64,000 nucleotides of DNA, from the NCBI GenBank assembly GCA_001414345.1, contig LLCB01000218.1, positions 1 through 64,000 on the forward strand, written 5' to 3'. The translations under genes and the position numbers were made by a program. This stretch comes from Hymenoscyphus infarciens. Taxonomy: Eukaryota > Ascomycota > Leotiomycetes > Helotiales > Helotiaceae. Positions 46,317 to 57,200 of the stretch are shown piece after piece. The notes under the pieces were generated by a model. The model saw only the letters and a list, made by a program, of their open reading frames with translations, was not told the origin of the DNA and did not search any database. Numbering within the stretch: position 1 is the first letter of the stretch; each line of letters starts with the position of its first letter.

Positions 46317-47204
46317 GGTTGGGGAGTGGAGGGGGGAGGGTTGTTGGGTGTTCAGTTTTATTTTATGTTCGCGGGGTGGGAGGATGCGTGGTGAGGGTTT
46401 TTCAGGTTAGGGCTGTGAGTGATGTTTTGGAAAGGATGGTCGTTGGGGCCTAGGTAGGTCTTTTGAGGGACGAGGTGTGTTTTGTGAGTGTGGTTGGAAG
46501 GCGTGATGAAAATGGAAAGTTAAGAAGCGGTTACTTCCTGGTTATTGAGATTAAAGGGAGATGCGTTCCCGGAGGAAGCTCAGAAGGCTCTTCTTGCCGA
46601 GTGTGCTTAGGGGGAAGGTACGTTCAGGTTGCTGTGCTGATTGCAAAGAAGTCCCACGTATCTCTTAGTGGGTTTGGTTAAGGAAGGCACGGTCATGGTG
46701 GAAATTTGAAATATTTTATAGCTCAGGAAGGTAGTGTATTCATTGTGGGAAGGAGCGAAGGAGCTCCTGGGTCTTTTACCTTCCATTGTTGACCGGGAAT
46801 TTGAACTTGTTCTTTCGAAGAAACGGGGCAAGGTGCGACCTACATTTACGACCTCCCTGGAGATTCACTCTCGATGGTGCTTGCCCAATTTTAAATTATT
46901 ACCTTATCACAGGGGATGACATAACTCTTCGAAAAGGGCAGGCATGCTCGTGGTGGGTAGAACCTGGAAGAGGCTTCTTGGTAAAGTGAATTTTGGGGAA
47001 GGTGCCATAGTCCTTACGAACGTTGTTTTGATTTTTAGAAGGGCTCTGGCCTTGGCCCCTGTACTAATTTTCACCTCCCTCGATGAAATTGGGAAGGTGT
47101 ATTTAGAGGTAAAATTGTAATTTAGAAACTATCAAAGTACCTAGGTAGTGCTGGTTGATTTGTTAAAGAAAAGATATCGATCCGACTCACAACCTCTACG
47201 ACGG
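46317..47204. other. Intergenic
   Basis: No supported gene. Plus-strand frames at 46463-46681, 46734-46919 and 46786-46989 overlap each other in different frames and show no domain. Confidence 0.55.
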
Positions 47205-47591
47205 CTAGGTGGAACTGAAATTGCCAAACCTAAACTGTTTAATATTCTGTATTAATACTGTACCTCGTTTTGCTGGACCTCGCAGGAGCAGCTCATAAGC
47301 TGTCTTATCCCTTCTCTCGAACTCCTTATAGCTTTTATCGTTCTTTTTCTTGTTTTGCCGTCCTCTCATTTTTGTAGTTTGTTTGATCATCGCGTCCATA
47401 ACCTCTTGAGTTTTTGGATCCACAACCAACTGGGCTTTGAATTACCCCCGAACTCTTGTTTCAAGCTACACCACTTCTTCTTCGTCGACACAGGCATCCC
47501 ATTTTTCTTTCAATATTTCCGGTGGAACTTCAAACTTTAAGTCACATGGACGTTGGTTTTTATAGCATTCGATGGATGTTAGCACTGGCAT
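47205..47591 (-). CDS. Small uncharacterised protein, predicted 2 exons, 114 aa
   Basis: Exon 1 (47591-47472) encodes MPVLTSIECYKNQRPCDLKF, then EVPPEILKEKWDACVDEEEV. A 42-nt GT-AG intron (47471-47430) leads to exon 2, LVVDPKTQEVMDAMIKQTTK onward, then a basic stretch (RGRQNKKKNDKSYKEFERRD) and a tail ending FGNFSST. Frame and phase are consistent across the join. The intron is very short and has no obvious branch point, so two stacked fragments of a decaying gene are an alternative. No family recognised. Confidence 0.4.
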
Positions 47592-47653
47592 ATTTTCAAT
47601 CTAGAGTTGCGACACATATTAACCATTTATATATTGTATTTGACAATTGTTCA

Positions 47654-48192
47654 AATGGAAGATGACTCTGAAGAAAAAATGAAGAGCGTTCTTGAAGTGA
47701 CGAGAGCTTGAATTTAGTCTGTGGCTGCCCTTGAATTAAAGTTCATCAATAACGAAGTTGAACGCAACGGATTAATTCCCAACATCTTTAATTTCGGCAC
47801 TTTCAATCAATATATTATCCAATGCATTCTCTGGTCGTTATCATCGAATGAGTGCGATTACCAGAATGCGACATCTATGGAACTGGATTAACTCTCGTCT
47901 AATGAGGGGCGAAGCATCTCTCCGTGAGCCAACCAAGTTCTAAGCGTTATCCGGTGTAGCAAAGAACACACCAACTTCAAAGTTGTGGAATACCAACATG
48001 GTGGCATGTTGGGACCAACATTTGAACTCGAATCCTTTGTTGGAGATTTCCCCTAGGAAAGTGAACCCCTATCATCCCCTCAAGCAGATTTTTCAAGCCT
48101 TTTCTCGTTTGCGTCCGGTTTGAAATATCACAGAAATGAAGGAGGAAACCTCGGGACTTGAGGAGGCAATTAACAAGCTTGCAAATGAATGA
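47654..48192 (+). pseudogene. Possible decayed protein-coding gene
   Basis: Three plus-strand segments look coding but sit in different frames with stops between them. The first is an ATG-led MEDDSEEKMKSVLEVTRA; the next reads FINNEVERNGLIPNIFNFGT onward; the third is near 47990-48130 with PTFELESFVGDFP and SSPQADFSSLFSFASGLKYH. The frame breaks are not at clear splice sites. I recognise no family. Multiple introns in a real gene cannot be excluded. Confidence 0.25.
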
Positions 48193-48415
48193 GCGTAGAA
48201 GTTAGTACCTGTCGACTAAGTTCTTTCTCTTTTTAAACAATAATCTCGAAGCAAAATTATTTTCTTGTGCCTGATTATCTCTTCCGAACTCCACAATCTT
48301 CGTAACGTCTTTGCTCCCGATTATTTGTACTTTGAACGAGGAGTAGCAGTAATAAAAGAAGCTACTTTATTGACCAATCATTGAGTTTGCGACATAGAAG
48401 GGATGTATTAAAATT

Positions 48416-48652
48416 TTGTACGGTATTTTCTCCCGGGGGCCAAGTGTTTGTAGAATTGTTTCAAAATGTCTAGGAAAGCTCGAACTACTCTATAAAAAAG
48501 TCAAAGAAGAACCTGAGACTCGCTGTCTTGGTTCTTTCAAATGTTCCCACACAATGCCAAAAGAAGCTCGGAATGCTTCTTTGTATTTGGCGATAGCAAA
48601 GTCGTATTTTGGCACTAGTGTTTTGAAAAAAATCAGAAACAGAAGTAGGTGA
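48416..48652 (+). CDS. Weak small frame, 78 aa
   Basis: The frame reads MYGIFSRGPSVCRIVSKCLG, then a charged stretch, then RNASLYLAIAKSYFGTSVLK. There is no domain, no good start context and no splice evidence. It could be an exon of the decayed gene at 47654-48192, or chance. Confidence 0.2.
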   Translation: MYGIFSRGPSVCRIVSKCLGKLELLYKKVKEEPETRCLGSFKCSHTMPKEARNASLYLAIAKSYFGTSVLKKIRNRSR

Positions 48653-48847
48653 GACAAACCGTCAAGCTATGAGAGGGGAGGCTCCTTTGTTACCTCTGTC
48701 TGAAGTTGCATAAACAAAACTCTCGTCTAACAGAGGGATTGTTTACTCATAAACAGTTCACTTGATTTTAGACTTATATTCGTGATTATTCGTCTCAAAC
48801 CTGTAGTTCATTTTTCCCCCTTTCAACCAAACTAACAATCAACCAAA

Positions 48848-49300
48848 ATGGCAGCCCAAATCGCCACAAAAATTGAGGAGATCGCCTCATCTGCACTTAA
48901 AATGTTCAATTCCATCCCGAGCAAGGATCTCGACTTTGCCTACTCATACCTCAAGCAGCACTTCATCTCTAAAGTTTACGAGGTATTAGAGGAAGCATAC
49001 GTTTCCCCAGGCATGAACTTCAAACTCCAATACCTCCGAGATCTTTTACAAACATATCATAAGGTTATGGATGTCATAGCTAGAGACCGTTATGATCGCG
49101 GACCGGTTCAGACGAAATTGACAATCGGACGCACTGCTAGATTTACCGCGAATAGATTAGTGCAGTTGATGGAGGAGAATGTGATACACCAGTGTGAAGC
49201 CGAGGTAGAGAGGGATATCAATTCACATGTGGGTGAGGATTTTGATCTGGGTGGGGAGGTTTCAGACGATAAGTTACAACCTTGGGAGCCGACTGGTTGA
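48848..49300 (+). CDS. Small uncharacterised helical protein, 150 aa
   Basis: A single uninterrupted frame with a strong fungal start context (ccaaaATGgc after an A/C-rich leader). The sequence looks largely alpha-helical: IATKIEEIASSALKMFNSIP, then a Tyr/Leu-rich middle (YVSPGMNFKLQYLRDLLQTY), a basic turn (RDRYDRGPVQTKL), a second helix with LVQLMEENVIHQCEAEVERD, and an acidic tail ending LQPWEPTG. There is no signal peptide, membrane segment or known motif. It is probably a soluble cytosolic protein. The minus-strand frame at 49108-49335 is a shadow. Confidence 0.6.
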   Translation: MAAQIATKIEEIASSALKMFNSIPSKDLDFAYSYLKQHFISKVYEVLEEAYVSPGMNFKLQYLRDLLQTYHKVMDVIARDRYDRGPVQTKLTIGRTARFTANRLVQLMEENVIHQCEAEVERDINSHVGEDFDLGGEVSDDKLQPWEPTG

Positions 49301-50038
49301 CGGGTTTGGGTACCCTGATAATACCCCATCGGCATTTCTGGAAGTTTGCTCTTTTTCAGAAGATACTTCTGACTCAGCGGTTAACCCCGTTCTAGCTAGG
49401 GTTTAAAAGTTTTACACTGCACAATCCTCGTCTAGGATCTATACCCGCGGCTCAAGTAATTTTGAGCAAGACTTTAACTTTATCCCCAATCAACCTAATA
49501 ATCCCACTCAATCTAATAATAGCTATAATATCTACACTTTTCTCTCATTTTTATTGTGATACAACTTCCTTGCTACTGCACTTCTGACTTTTGTGATAAC
49601 CATGGGAGTAAGTTGCAAACATCAACCTATTAATAACCTTGAACGATTTACGATCTCCGCTCTTTATCAACATTTCATTTGCAGTTCTCTATTATATCTC
49701 TAGACTGACACAAATAACCGAAAATAACTCATTTCATTCAAGAAGAAAAAACACCTGGGAGAAAATCCCTTACTATTCATTAAGATGGCACTCTTATTGA
49801 CTTTAAACTGTGGAACGAGCGAGTTTACTAAAGCATTACAAGAAAGAAAATAACAAAACCAACTCAAATCAACCAAATACACATCGTGCAACCCAATATA
49901 GTAGAGACTGGAAGTGTACTTAAGAAGGAACAGAATCCTAGAATTGGAAAATGTTCTAGAGAATCATGCTACAATATTGGCACTATCACTGTACGTTGTT
50001 TACTACCCCCGTATCCATCATGACCAACTTACAAAGCA
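49301..50038. other. Intergenic
   Basis: No supported gene. The frames at 49700-49891 and 49914-50192 have no coding character, and the latter overlaps the Cys-rich gene antisense. Confidence 0.55.
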
Positions 50039-50374
50039 TCATATTTCCGTCCTGGTTCTTGTTTTTGAATCCCCTTCATCCACCACATCACCAGATCCCT
50101 TGCTCATCTTTTCGATCTCCTCAGCAGTAAAACCACCTTTCTTACCTTTACGCTCCTCATTTGTCTGCTCGTCTTCGATTTGTTGGCAGTGAAAACAAGC
50201 CTCCTCGATATCTGGTCCCTCTCCGGACTCTTTTCCGCAATCCCCTTCTTCTAGTTTCTCATCACATCTGAGCCATATTCTCTCCATGCCACAATCATAC
50301 CCCTTCTTGTATTTCGCCCAGTCCGTGCATTTGCTGTAACTTTGCACCTCATAGACGCACATGAGCGAAAGCAT
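50039..50374 (-). CDS. Small Cys-containing charged protein, 111 aa, possibly 3' exon of a longer gene
   Basis: The frame encodes CVYEVQSYSKCTDWAKYKKG, then YDCGMERIWLRCDEKLEEGD, a CFHCQQIEDEQ motif, and a charged tail with KKGGFTAEEIEKMSKG. Cys spacing (C-x2-C plus several single Cys) and conserved-looking Trp and Tyr residues suggest a real folded or zinc-binding N-terminal half and a disordered tail. The upstream minus-strand sequence to about 50500 may hold a further 5' exon, but I could not fix splice sites. No family recognised. Confidence 0.45.
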   Translation of the reverse strand: MLSLMCVYEVQSYSKCTDWAKYKKGYDCGMERIWLRCDEKLEEGDCGKESGEGPDIEEACFHCQQIEDEQTNEERKGKKGGFTAEEIEKMSKGSGDVVDEGDSKTRTRTEI

Positions 50375-51387
50375 GTAAAATCCTTCTGGCGGTGACGACT
50401 TTTGAACAATTGTTAGTCATAAAAGAACGAAGAGTAAGATTGGAGACTTATCTTGCCTTTCATAAGGATCAATAGACACACAGATAGCATGGAAAACGTA
50501 TTGCATCTGTGGTGTAAACATTTCCTTTTCTTGGACGACGGTTAGCAGGCCAGAATTCGTGTCCGTTAGCTCTTTTGCCTCTGAAGCAATCGGAGAGGTC
50601 TAAGGACTCGGAGAAGAAAATGAAAATTGAAACATGAGCTGAAACATACATGACGCGGAGGTTATCCCCATCCTCATGTCATGTAACCCCTAACTATATT
50701 CAAATGCACCCAAAGAAATGTAGATGGACTGGGTATTACCCAACAGAGGAACTAGCTACTCCGGTCGAGTTAGTTTTAGGACGACAATAATCAGCGGTGT
50801 ATAGTGATATTTTCGACCCAAGTCTGACTTCTATTTACGAAATTGATACAGCAAATAACAGGTAACTCACTTATTACTTATGGAGTGCAGTCATCGGATT
50901 TTCGTCGGTTTTATTGGGTTGTTTTAAAATAGCCGATATAATAGAATAATACGGGTGAGGTTACTAAAAGTCTATAATTTGATGTCTAGTTGTTTACTAA
51001 GGTTGTTATAACTCCTTTAAATACTTGACTAAATTGCATAAACTTACGAAAATTGTTCAATCTAAAGTCCAGTTGTCTGCTAAGTGTGTTTTAAACATCC
51101 TAGGTAATAAATTCAAATGAAGGAAGTCACGGTAACTCTTCATCCGAACTCAGGAAAATGGTTCCTAGCTCTCGTCAACTTTATTCAAGTCCTGAAGAAA
51201 AAGACTCGTGATCCAAATGCCAACAACAGCTAGAGATACGACCTCAAGGAATTCAACACAGCTAAAGATGATCTCGTATTTTATTCTCACGTTGAAAATG
51301 GAATGTGATTATAGATATCGGTAAAAAGGTGAATTCTAAATATCCCAACTAAACGCCCACCAAAGATGCCGCACCCAATCCCGCACT
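50375..51387. other. Intergenic
   Basis: No supported gene. The frame at 50469-50651 (minus) may hold part of the 5' end of the Cys-containing gene but has no domain. Confidence 0.5.
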
Positions 51388-52442
51388 TTATTCATCGTGT
51401 TCAGCTAATGCGCGAACAGCATCTCCGAGTTCTTTGAGGGTGTTCTTGTCTCTTGGGATAGTGTGTCCCTTTCCGTGATCGAACTGGGAGGTGAGAGGGT
51501 TAGCCTGGGCTTATTTTAGGAGGGACTTGCAAACTTGAGAACTCTTGATGTGAAGTCGTAATTTTTATGAGTCTCCGTGTACTTCCAATGAAGCAGACTA
51601 GGAAATTATACACTTACTAAGATAGCCGTATCTTGATCGCACACGTTGAATAGTGCCATCGCGCCCGCGAGGTACGGATCGTCGGCTCCGACGCAATGAA
51701 GAGTTGGGATATCAATAATATCGTCGGTAGTGTCCACCAAGATCATTTCATTCGACTCGGCATCCAGCGGTGGCCAACCTGCAAAAAAGACTGCCTAGAC
51801 GAATTGTCAGTAGCTTTTGCAACATAATTAAAGGTATTCATACCCTCTTAATAGTCCGCGGTCTCCCCTCACTAGCAAACAACTTGGCCTCCTCCATGAT
51901 CAAACAACCCGCAGCAACAGTGCCCTCAGAATACGCACAAATCCCATCAAAAGGCCCATGTTCCTCAATGGTACGGTAAATGGCTGAAAGCGCATTACTA
52001 ATGTTCTGTCGGATACTGCTATCTCCATGGGGCATGAGTTCCCGCAATACATCCTCGGCATTTTCACCTTCAGGAAAATCTCGAACTCGTTCTAGGACAT
52101 CGTTTTTCTGAATGCCATCGTATTCAAAGAATTTGTAGAGAGGCTTGGGACCGAAATAATCCTCGAATCCGACGGGGGGAGAACATTCTATTTGGCCTTG
52201 GGTGAAGAAGAACTCTGCGCTACCGTCGGCTGTGAGTTCGTTGCAGAATGGTGCTGGAAGACTGTTAATTTTGGGAAAGGAATCTGTTGAATTTTGAAGT
52301 ACCTACCCAATTGGATTTCAAGATTCTAGGAAATGTAAGTGAGAGGCCCAGAAGCTGGGTAGAACGAATACTGTACCTTTGCACTTCCAAAAGCACCCGG
52401 AAGACACAAAAACCTCATTTTTTCTTGAGTAGCAGATGACAT
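51388..52442 (-). CDS. FSH1-family serine hydrolase, 255 aa
   Basis: Five exons (52442-52377, 52325-52307, 52253-51844, 51794-51618, 51483-51388) keep frame, including a 19-nt microexon. The N-terminus after MSSATQEK reads MRFLCLPGAFGSAK, then LEIQLAPFCNELTADGSAEF, the usual start of the family. The nucleophile elbow is ICAYSEGTVAAG (Ser137); the family more often has GFSQG, so the first Gly is Ala here. The acid is in LHCVGADDPYLAGAM and the catalytic His in HGKGHTIPRD. Yeast Fsh1-3 are small alpha/beta hydrolases of uncertain substrate, and fungal relatives act as thioesterase-like hydrolases in some polyketide clusters. No cluster partner is nearby. The product appears soluble, without a targeting sequence. 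Confidence 0.88.
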
Positions 52443-53990
52443 TTCGACTAGATGCAACCTTGGTTTATTTGAGACCAGGTAGAAAATGTGCTAATAAGAT
52501 CTCGAAAGCCAATGACCTTGGTTGGTCATAAGTGGAATGTATAGAGATTCTCGAAGCGAGAGTGGAAGGAATAATACAGGTAGGATTTGATTCCAAGTTC
52601 CTCCGATCAGTTCTGGATACAATATTTGCCGAGTGATCTTTGCTCATCCCTATGCAAGATATTAGGTGGGCGAAAGGAGAATTTTCCCGCTCGGGCTTGT
52701 TGTAGATTTCAAGATTTTGATCTGCCCCTGGCGGACAGGAAACAGAGGGGAATTAGAAAAAGCTTAGCGTGAAAAAAACCCCCAGAGGCGTTCCCTTTAG
52801 TGGCAATGATAATATCTTGCACGTATAGAATCACATGTACCATGGGTTGTATCAGAGCGGGGTCCTATCATCCTCGGTCAGTACATCCTTTCTTTCGAAG
52901 GCTGCATGTGAAGCGAATTTGTACCATGAGATATTTATCTTGTCCAATCCGATAGCTGGAATTCGTGCTTTGTCTTGAGGCGTATCGTACGACGCGGGGG
53001 TTGCACAAAAGGTACAGTACCTGGAGTTGGGGTACCACTAGGGGGTCTTGCAGCCGGGTATATTCATTTTTGTCCCAATTAGGAAGATATATTCCGCCGT
53101 GTACTAATTGTGTCGCCACCTCCCCTTTGTAGGTTTCTAAGCAAAATCTTAGGCATTCAACGTCCCCGTGGGATTTTTATTCAACGTATTCGGCCAGAAG
53201 GTATGTCGCGGAAGAACGCCATGCTAGTCGTGATTGATGGATTGGGAAAACTATTCATCTATGTGTACCCACTAAAACCACAGTTTTTAACCAATTCGCA
53301 GAAAACCAAAGTTCTGGGATCAGAAACAGACGATGAGTGGGTGTGTACCACAGAGAATGACGAGACCTAAAGTAGAGTCGAGGATCGACACGAAAATTAC
53401 ATTCCCGTATGGAGGCAAGAAGTGACGATTGTTCCAAGGGGAATTTAATCGTGATGACCGGGATCAGGGTTGTTGTATTACTCCTATTATTCGGCAAATG
53501 TACACGATGTAAGGTCGGGTAGTGGGGATGATTGACAGCACCGCAAGGCCGTACGGTACCGACATTCGGGCGCCACTAGGCAAATTCAACGTCAATACAT
53601 AGGGCTACCAATACAGTACTAGATTTCAAAGAACCCGTAGCTGTACCAGTGCATAAGATAAGGTACTGACTGACTGTCTGTACTTTCCCCGCACCTGAGA
53701 CTCGGACCACGGAGATCCACCAAATCGAGTTGGAAAAAAAAATGGTTTTTGGGAAAATGCAAAGATAGACAAGGTAATCAATCACAATCACGGCTCTTTC
53801 ATTTGGGTACAAAGACGTGTTCCAAGAAGCATAGAAGGATTTGGATCATTATACAGCTTTGGTTCTCACCGAGCGCCCTCACTGCGCCAAGTAACATTGC
53901 ACAAATTAATGAGTGTGTCGTGCTGTCTGCAGATTGTCTCTCGATACTACTATCCCCGCCGCCTACCCCGTGGGTTATTACAATGTAATT
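52443..53990. other. Intergenic up to the right AT-rich block
   Basis: About 1.5 kb of normal base composition with only overlapping short frames on both strands (52587, 52868, 53110, 53255, 53576 and 53749 regions). None has a domain or convincing start. No RNA gene recognised. The boundary to RIP-type sequence is near 53990-54120. Confidence 0.55.
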
Positions 53991-54355
53991 AGGTGGCTGC
54001 GTAAACTCCTAGTAATGTCAAAGCGCTGAACTAATAAGAAGAATTAAAGTTAAACAATAGAGTAATCAAGAAGGTTCTATAGGCTAACATTACTGGGACT
54101 TTACACAGCCTCCTCTAGATCCACAGAGTAGAGATTATAATATAATTAGAGGGAGAGATAGTACTACTATAATCGTCGGATCTACTAACTCATCTATCTA
54201 TCTACTACTATTCTATACTCGAGAGAGTTAGTCTTTTTAATTAGTCTAGCTTTTTAATTAGTCTAACTAGATTAAATAGATAATCCGCTTCTAGAGTATT
54301 AAAACCTACTTTAAGATAACTTATAAGTTATAGAAATTAGTATAGAAATAAAATA

Positions 54356-54667
54356 AATATATAATAGTACGAAATATATACTACTAGCGAAGAGATATAT
54401 AAGAGTATATTTAAAAGAATAACATATATAATTTATAAGCTTAAATATTAAAGTAAAGAATAAATTATTCTTTTAAATATAGAAAGAAGTAAAGTAAATA
54501 TATATAAGAGTTTAGATAATATAAACGAGGTTTTAGATATATATAACTAGTTTTTAGAACTAAAACTATTTTAATATAGATAGTAATAAAATTCTAAAGC
54601 TTATATTATATTCTAAAGCCTAACTATTATATAATCTTAGCTATTTAAAATCCCTAGCTATTATATC
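54356..54667 (+). repeat. Short interspersed repeat with inverted ends, copy 3
   Basis: Starts tataatagtacgaaatatat and ends near gctattata (about 54667). It is followed by a conserved hairpin-containing tail also seen after the copies ending near 56882 and 60572. Confidence 0.6.
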
Positions 54668-55260
54668 TCTTTTTTAAAAGAAGACTCGTTCTCGAGACTT
54701 CGCGACGTTCTTTCTAGAATAACTAAAAGTTAGACGTTCTTAGCTTCTAAATTAACTCTAATCTAGAACTAAGTATTATATTTAATAAAATCGTATTAAT
54801 AGATATTAGATGTTTTTCTATAAAAGTCTAAGTAAGCTTAGTATTAATTTAAGAGTTTAAATATATTAGTTCTAAAAGAGTTAATAAGTAACTATCTAGC
54901 TTTTAATTATTCTTTCTAGATATAAATTAGATTATAAAATTAAAATCTAAAAGATATTCGATCTATTATACTTACTTAGATATAAGTAGCTTAGTTAATA
55001 TAAAGTATTCTAGAGACTTATAGTCTAAATATAAATTAATATACTTCTAATATAATATAAGCTCTAGTTACTATTTTCTAAATACTTCTATAATAGTAAA
55101 TAGCTTCTTATTATAGATCTTCTAACTTACTTTATATTTAACTAGTATATAAAAGTAAAATCTTATAGGATAATATAAGTTATTATATTATTAGAAGACT
55201 ATACTTACTATTACTCTATTAGAAGAATCTTATAATAGCTCGATATTCTAAATTACTAGT
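54668..55260 (-). mobile_element. Fragment of Ty3/Gypsy pol
   Basis: About 450 bp (54790-55250) match the segment at 63540-63990. Read on the minus strand, the latter encodes the RNase H to connection region of a Gypsy element. Heavily RIP-mutated and cut by repeat copies on both sides. Confidence 0.5.
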
Positions 55261-56020
55261 ATATAATAATACGAAATATATACTACTATTAAAGAGATAT
55301 ATAAGAGTATATTCGAAAGAATAATTATTTTCTAGATACTAGTTATAGAAAAGACTAAATTAGCTTTCTCTTATCTTAAATAAGAGTATTTATATATAAG
55401 AGATTAGATACTACTAAGGTCTAATAATAATAATAACTAAGTCTTATCTAATATAGCTAATACTAAATAATAAGAGCTAAAAAGCTAAATATATAATATA
55501 TAAACCTTAATCTCTTCTATATATAAATATTAGATATTAATATCTTTAGAATCTTTAATTTTATATAAGTATTAGTAATTTATACTCTTAGTATAGAGAT
55601 ATTAGTAGTTTTATAAATACTAGTAATTTATAATTATTAACTATTATATAGTATTCGTAAAATTACTAATACTTATTTATTAAGAGTATAAACTACTAAT
55701 ACTTATATAACTAAAGATATTAAAAATATTAATATCTAATCTTTATATATAGAAGAGATTAAGATTTAGATACTATATATTTAGCTTTTTAGCTCTTATT
55801 ATTTAGTATTATCTATATTAAGAAGGTCTTAGTTATTATTATTATTATTATTAGACTTTTATATTATTTAACCTTCTATATATAAATACTTTAACTTAGA
55901 ATAATAGAAGACTAATTTAGTCTTTTCTTTAATATTAGAACCTAGTATCTATATACTTTTTTCTACTAAATATACTCTTATATATCTCTTTTATAGTCGT
56001 ATATAGTTTAAGCTATTATA
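55261..56020. repeat. Large inverted repeat: two copies of the short repeat, tail to tail
   Basis: The left arm (55261 to about 55640) runs forward and the right arm (about 55640-56020) is the same family reversed. For example, aataagagctaaaaagctaa at about 55470 faces ttagctttttagctcttatt at about 55785. The arms are close to 370 bp with a centre near 55640. Confidence 0.7.
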
Positions 56021-56504
56021 TTATTATTCTCTAAATAAAAGCTTTTTAAGTTAGAGAGATATTAAAATAGTTAGTATTTATTAAGAGTTTATTATATACT
56101 AATATCTTCTATTATCTATAAATAGATATTATATTATTATTTAAAGATTTAATATTTTTTATAATTTTACTTTTTATTAGTTAAAAAATATTTAAAGTAG
56201 CTTTAAATTTAAGAAGAATACTTAACTCTCTTAGAAAGATATTAGTAATAGTAGTATTCTCTAAGTAAAAAGAGTTTAAAGTAGAGCTAGGTAATAAAGA
56301 AGAGTTATTTACTAATTAAAGTAGATTTAAAGTATATATATCTCTAAGTATTTAGTATTAGACGTCTTTTATTATAGTCTCTATCTATATAATCTAATTC
56401 TTACTTTCTTAGTTTTCTATATTTAAAGCTTATACTAGACTCTATATCTTATCTATATTAGTAAAGTCTTATTAGTCTTTCTAGGTTTAAAAAGCTAAGC
56501 TTCT
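56021..56504. other. AT-rich RIP-mutated DNA
   Basis: No readable protein or identified repeat family. Confidence 0.5.
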
Positions 56505-56883
56505 ATTATAATAGTACGAAATATATACTACTACTAAAGAAGTATATAGAAGTACGTTTAAGACAGAATAATAATATATATAAATACTAGGCTCTAATAA
56601 AGAAGAAAAGGAAAAACTATCTCTCTTCTATACTAAGTATAAACATCTATATATAAGAGATTAGAAACTACTAAGTCTTAATAATAATAATAACCGAGCT
56701 CTATCTAATATAGCTAATACTAAATAAAAGAGTCTTAAAGCTAAATATATAATATCTAAATCTTAATCTCTTTAGTATCTTCTATTATATAAGTATTAGG
56801 TTAATTATAATCTTAGCTCTAAGGTATTAGAGGTATTAGTAGTTCTACGAATACTAGTAATTTAGAATAGCGTACTATTATAT
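56505..56883 (+). repeat. Short interspersed repeat with inverted ends, copy 6
   Basis: The full-length form starts tataatagtacgaaatatat and ends agcgtactattata. It is followed by a conserved tail with an agact...agtct hairpin (about 56890-56920). Confidence 0.65.
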
Positions 56884-56924
56884 CTCTTCTTTTTAAAAAA
56901 GACTTATCCCGAGTCTTTAGTTAA

Positions 56925-57200
56925 TAATTAATATTATTATTATTATTCTTACGCTACGTAGGCTATAGGCTAAGCTTTAAGAGTAAGTAGTATATCTTCT
57001 ATTCTAGTTTATATAGCCTTTTAGCTTATTCTTCTTTATCTTTTAAGTTTTCTTATAAGTATAATTCTCCTTTTCTTTAGTTCCTACTACTATCTATTTA
57101 AAGCTTATCTCTCTAACTTAGTAATATAGTAGAGAGGTATAGTAAAGTAGTATATTTAACCTACTAAGGTATATATTAGTAGTATATAAGGTATATTTAC
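56925..57200. other. AT-rich RIP-mutated DNA between repeat copy and LINE relic
   Basis: Nothing recognisable. Confidence 0.5.

Noticed and set aside
53110..53370. 86-codon plus-strand frame
   Set aside because: No domain, and it overlaps other random frames in an intergenic stretch.
28665..53990. Secondary-metabolite cluster suggested by aminotransferase, ABC transporter and FSH-type hydrolase
   Set aside because: No synthase, P450 or pathway regulator lies among them, and housekeeping genes such as NBS1 and the cell-wall mannanase are interleaved.
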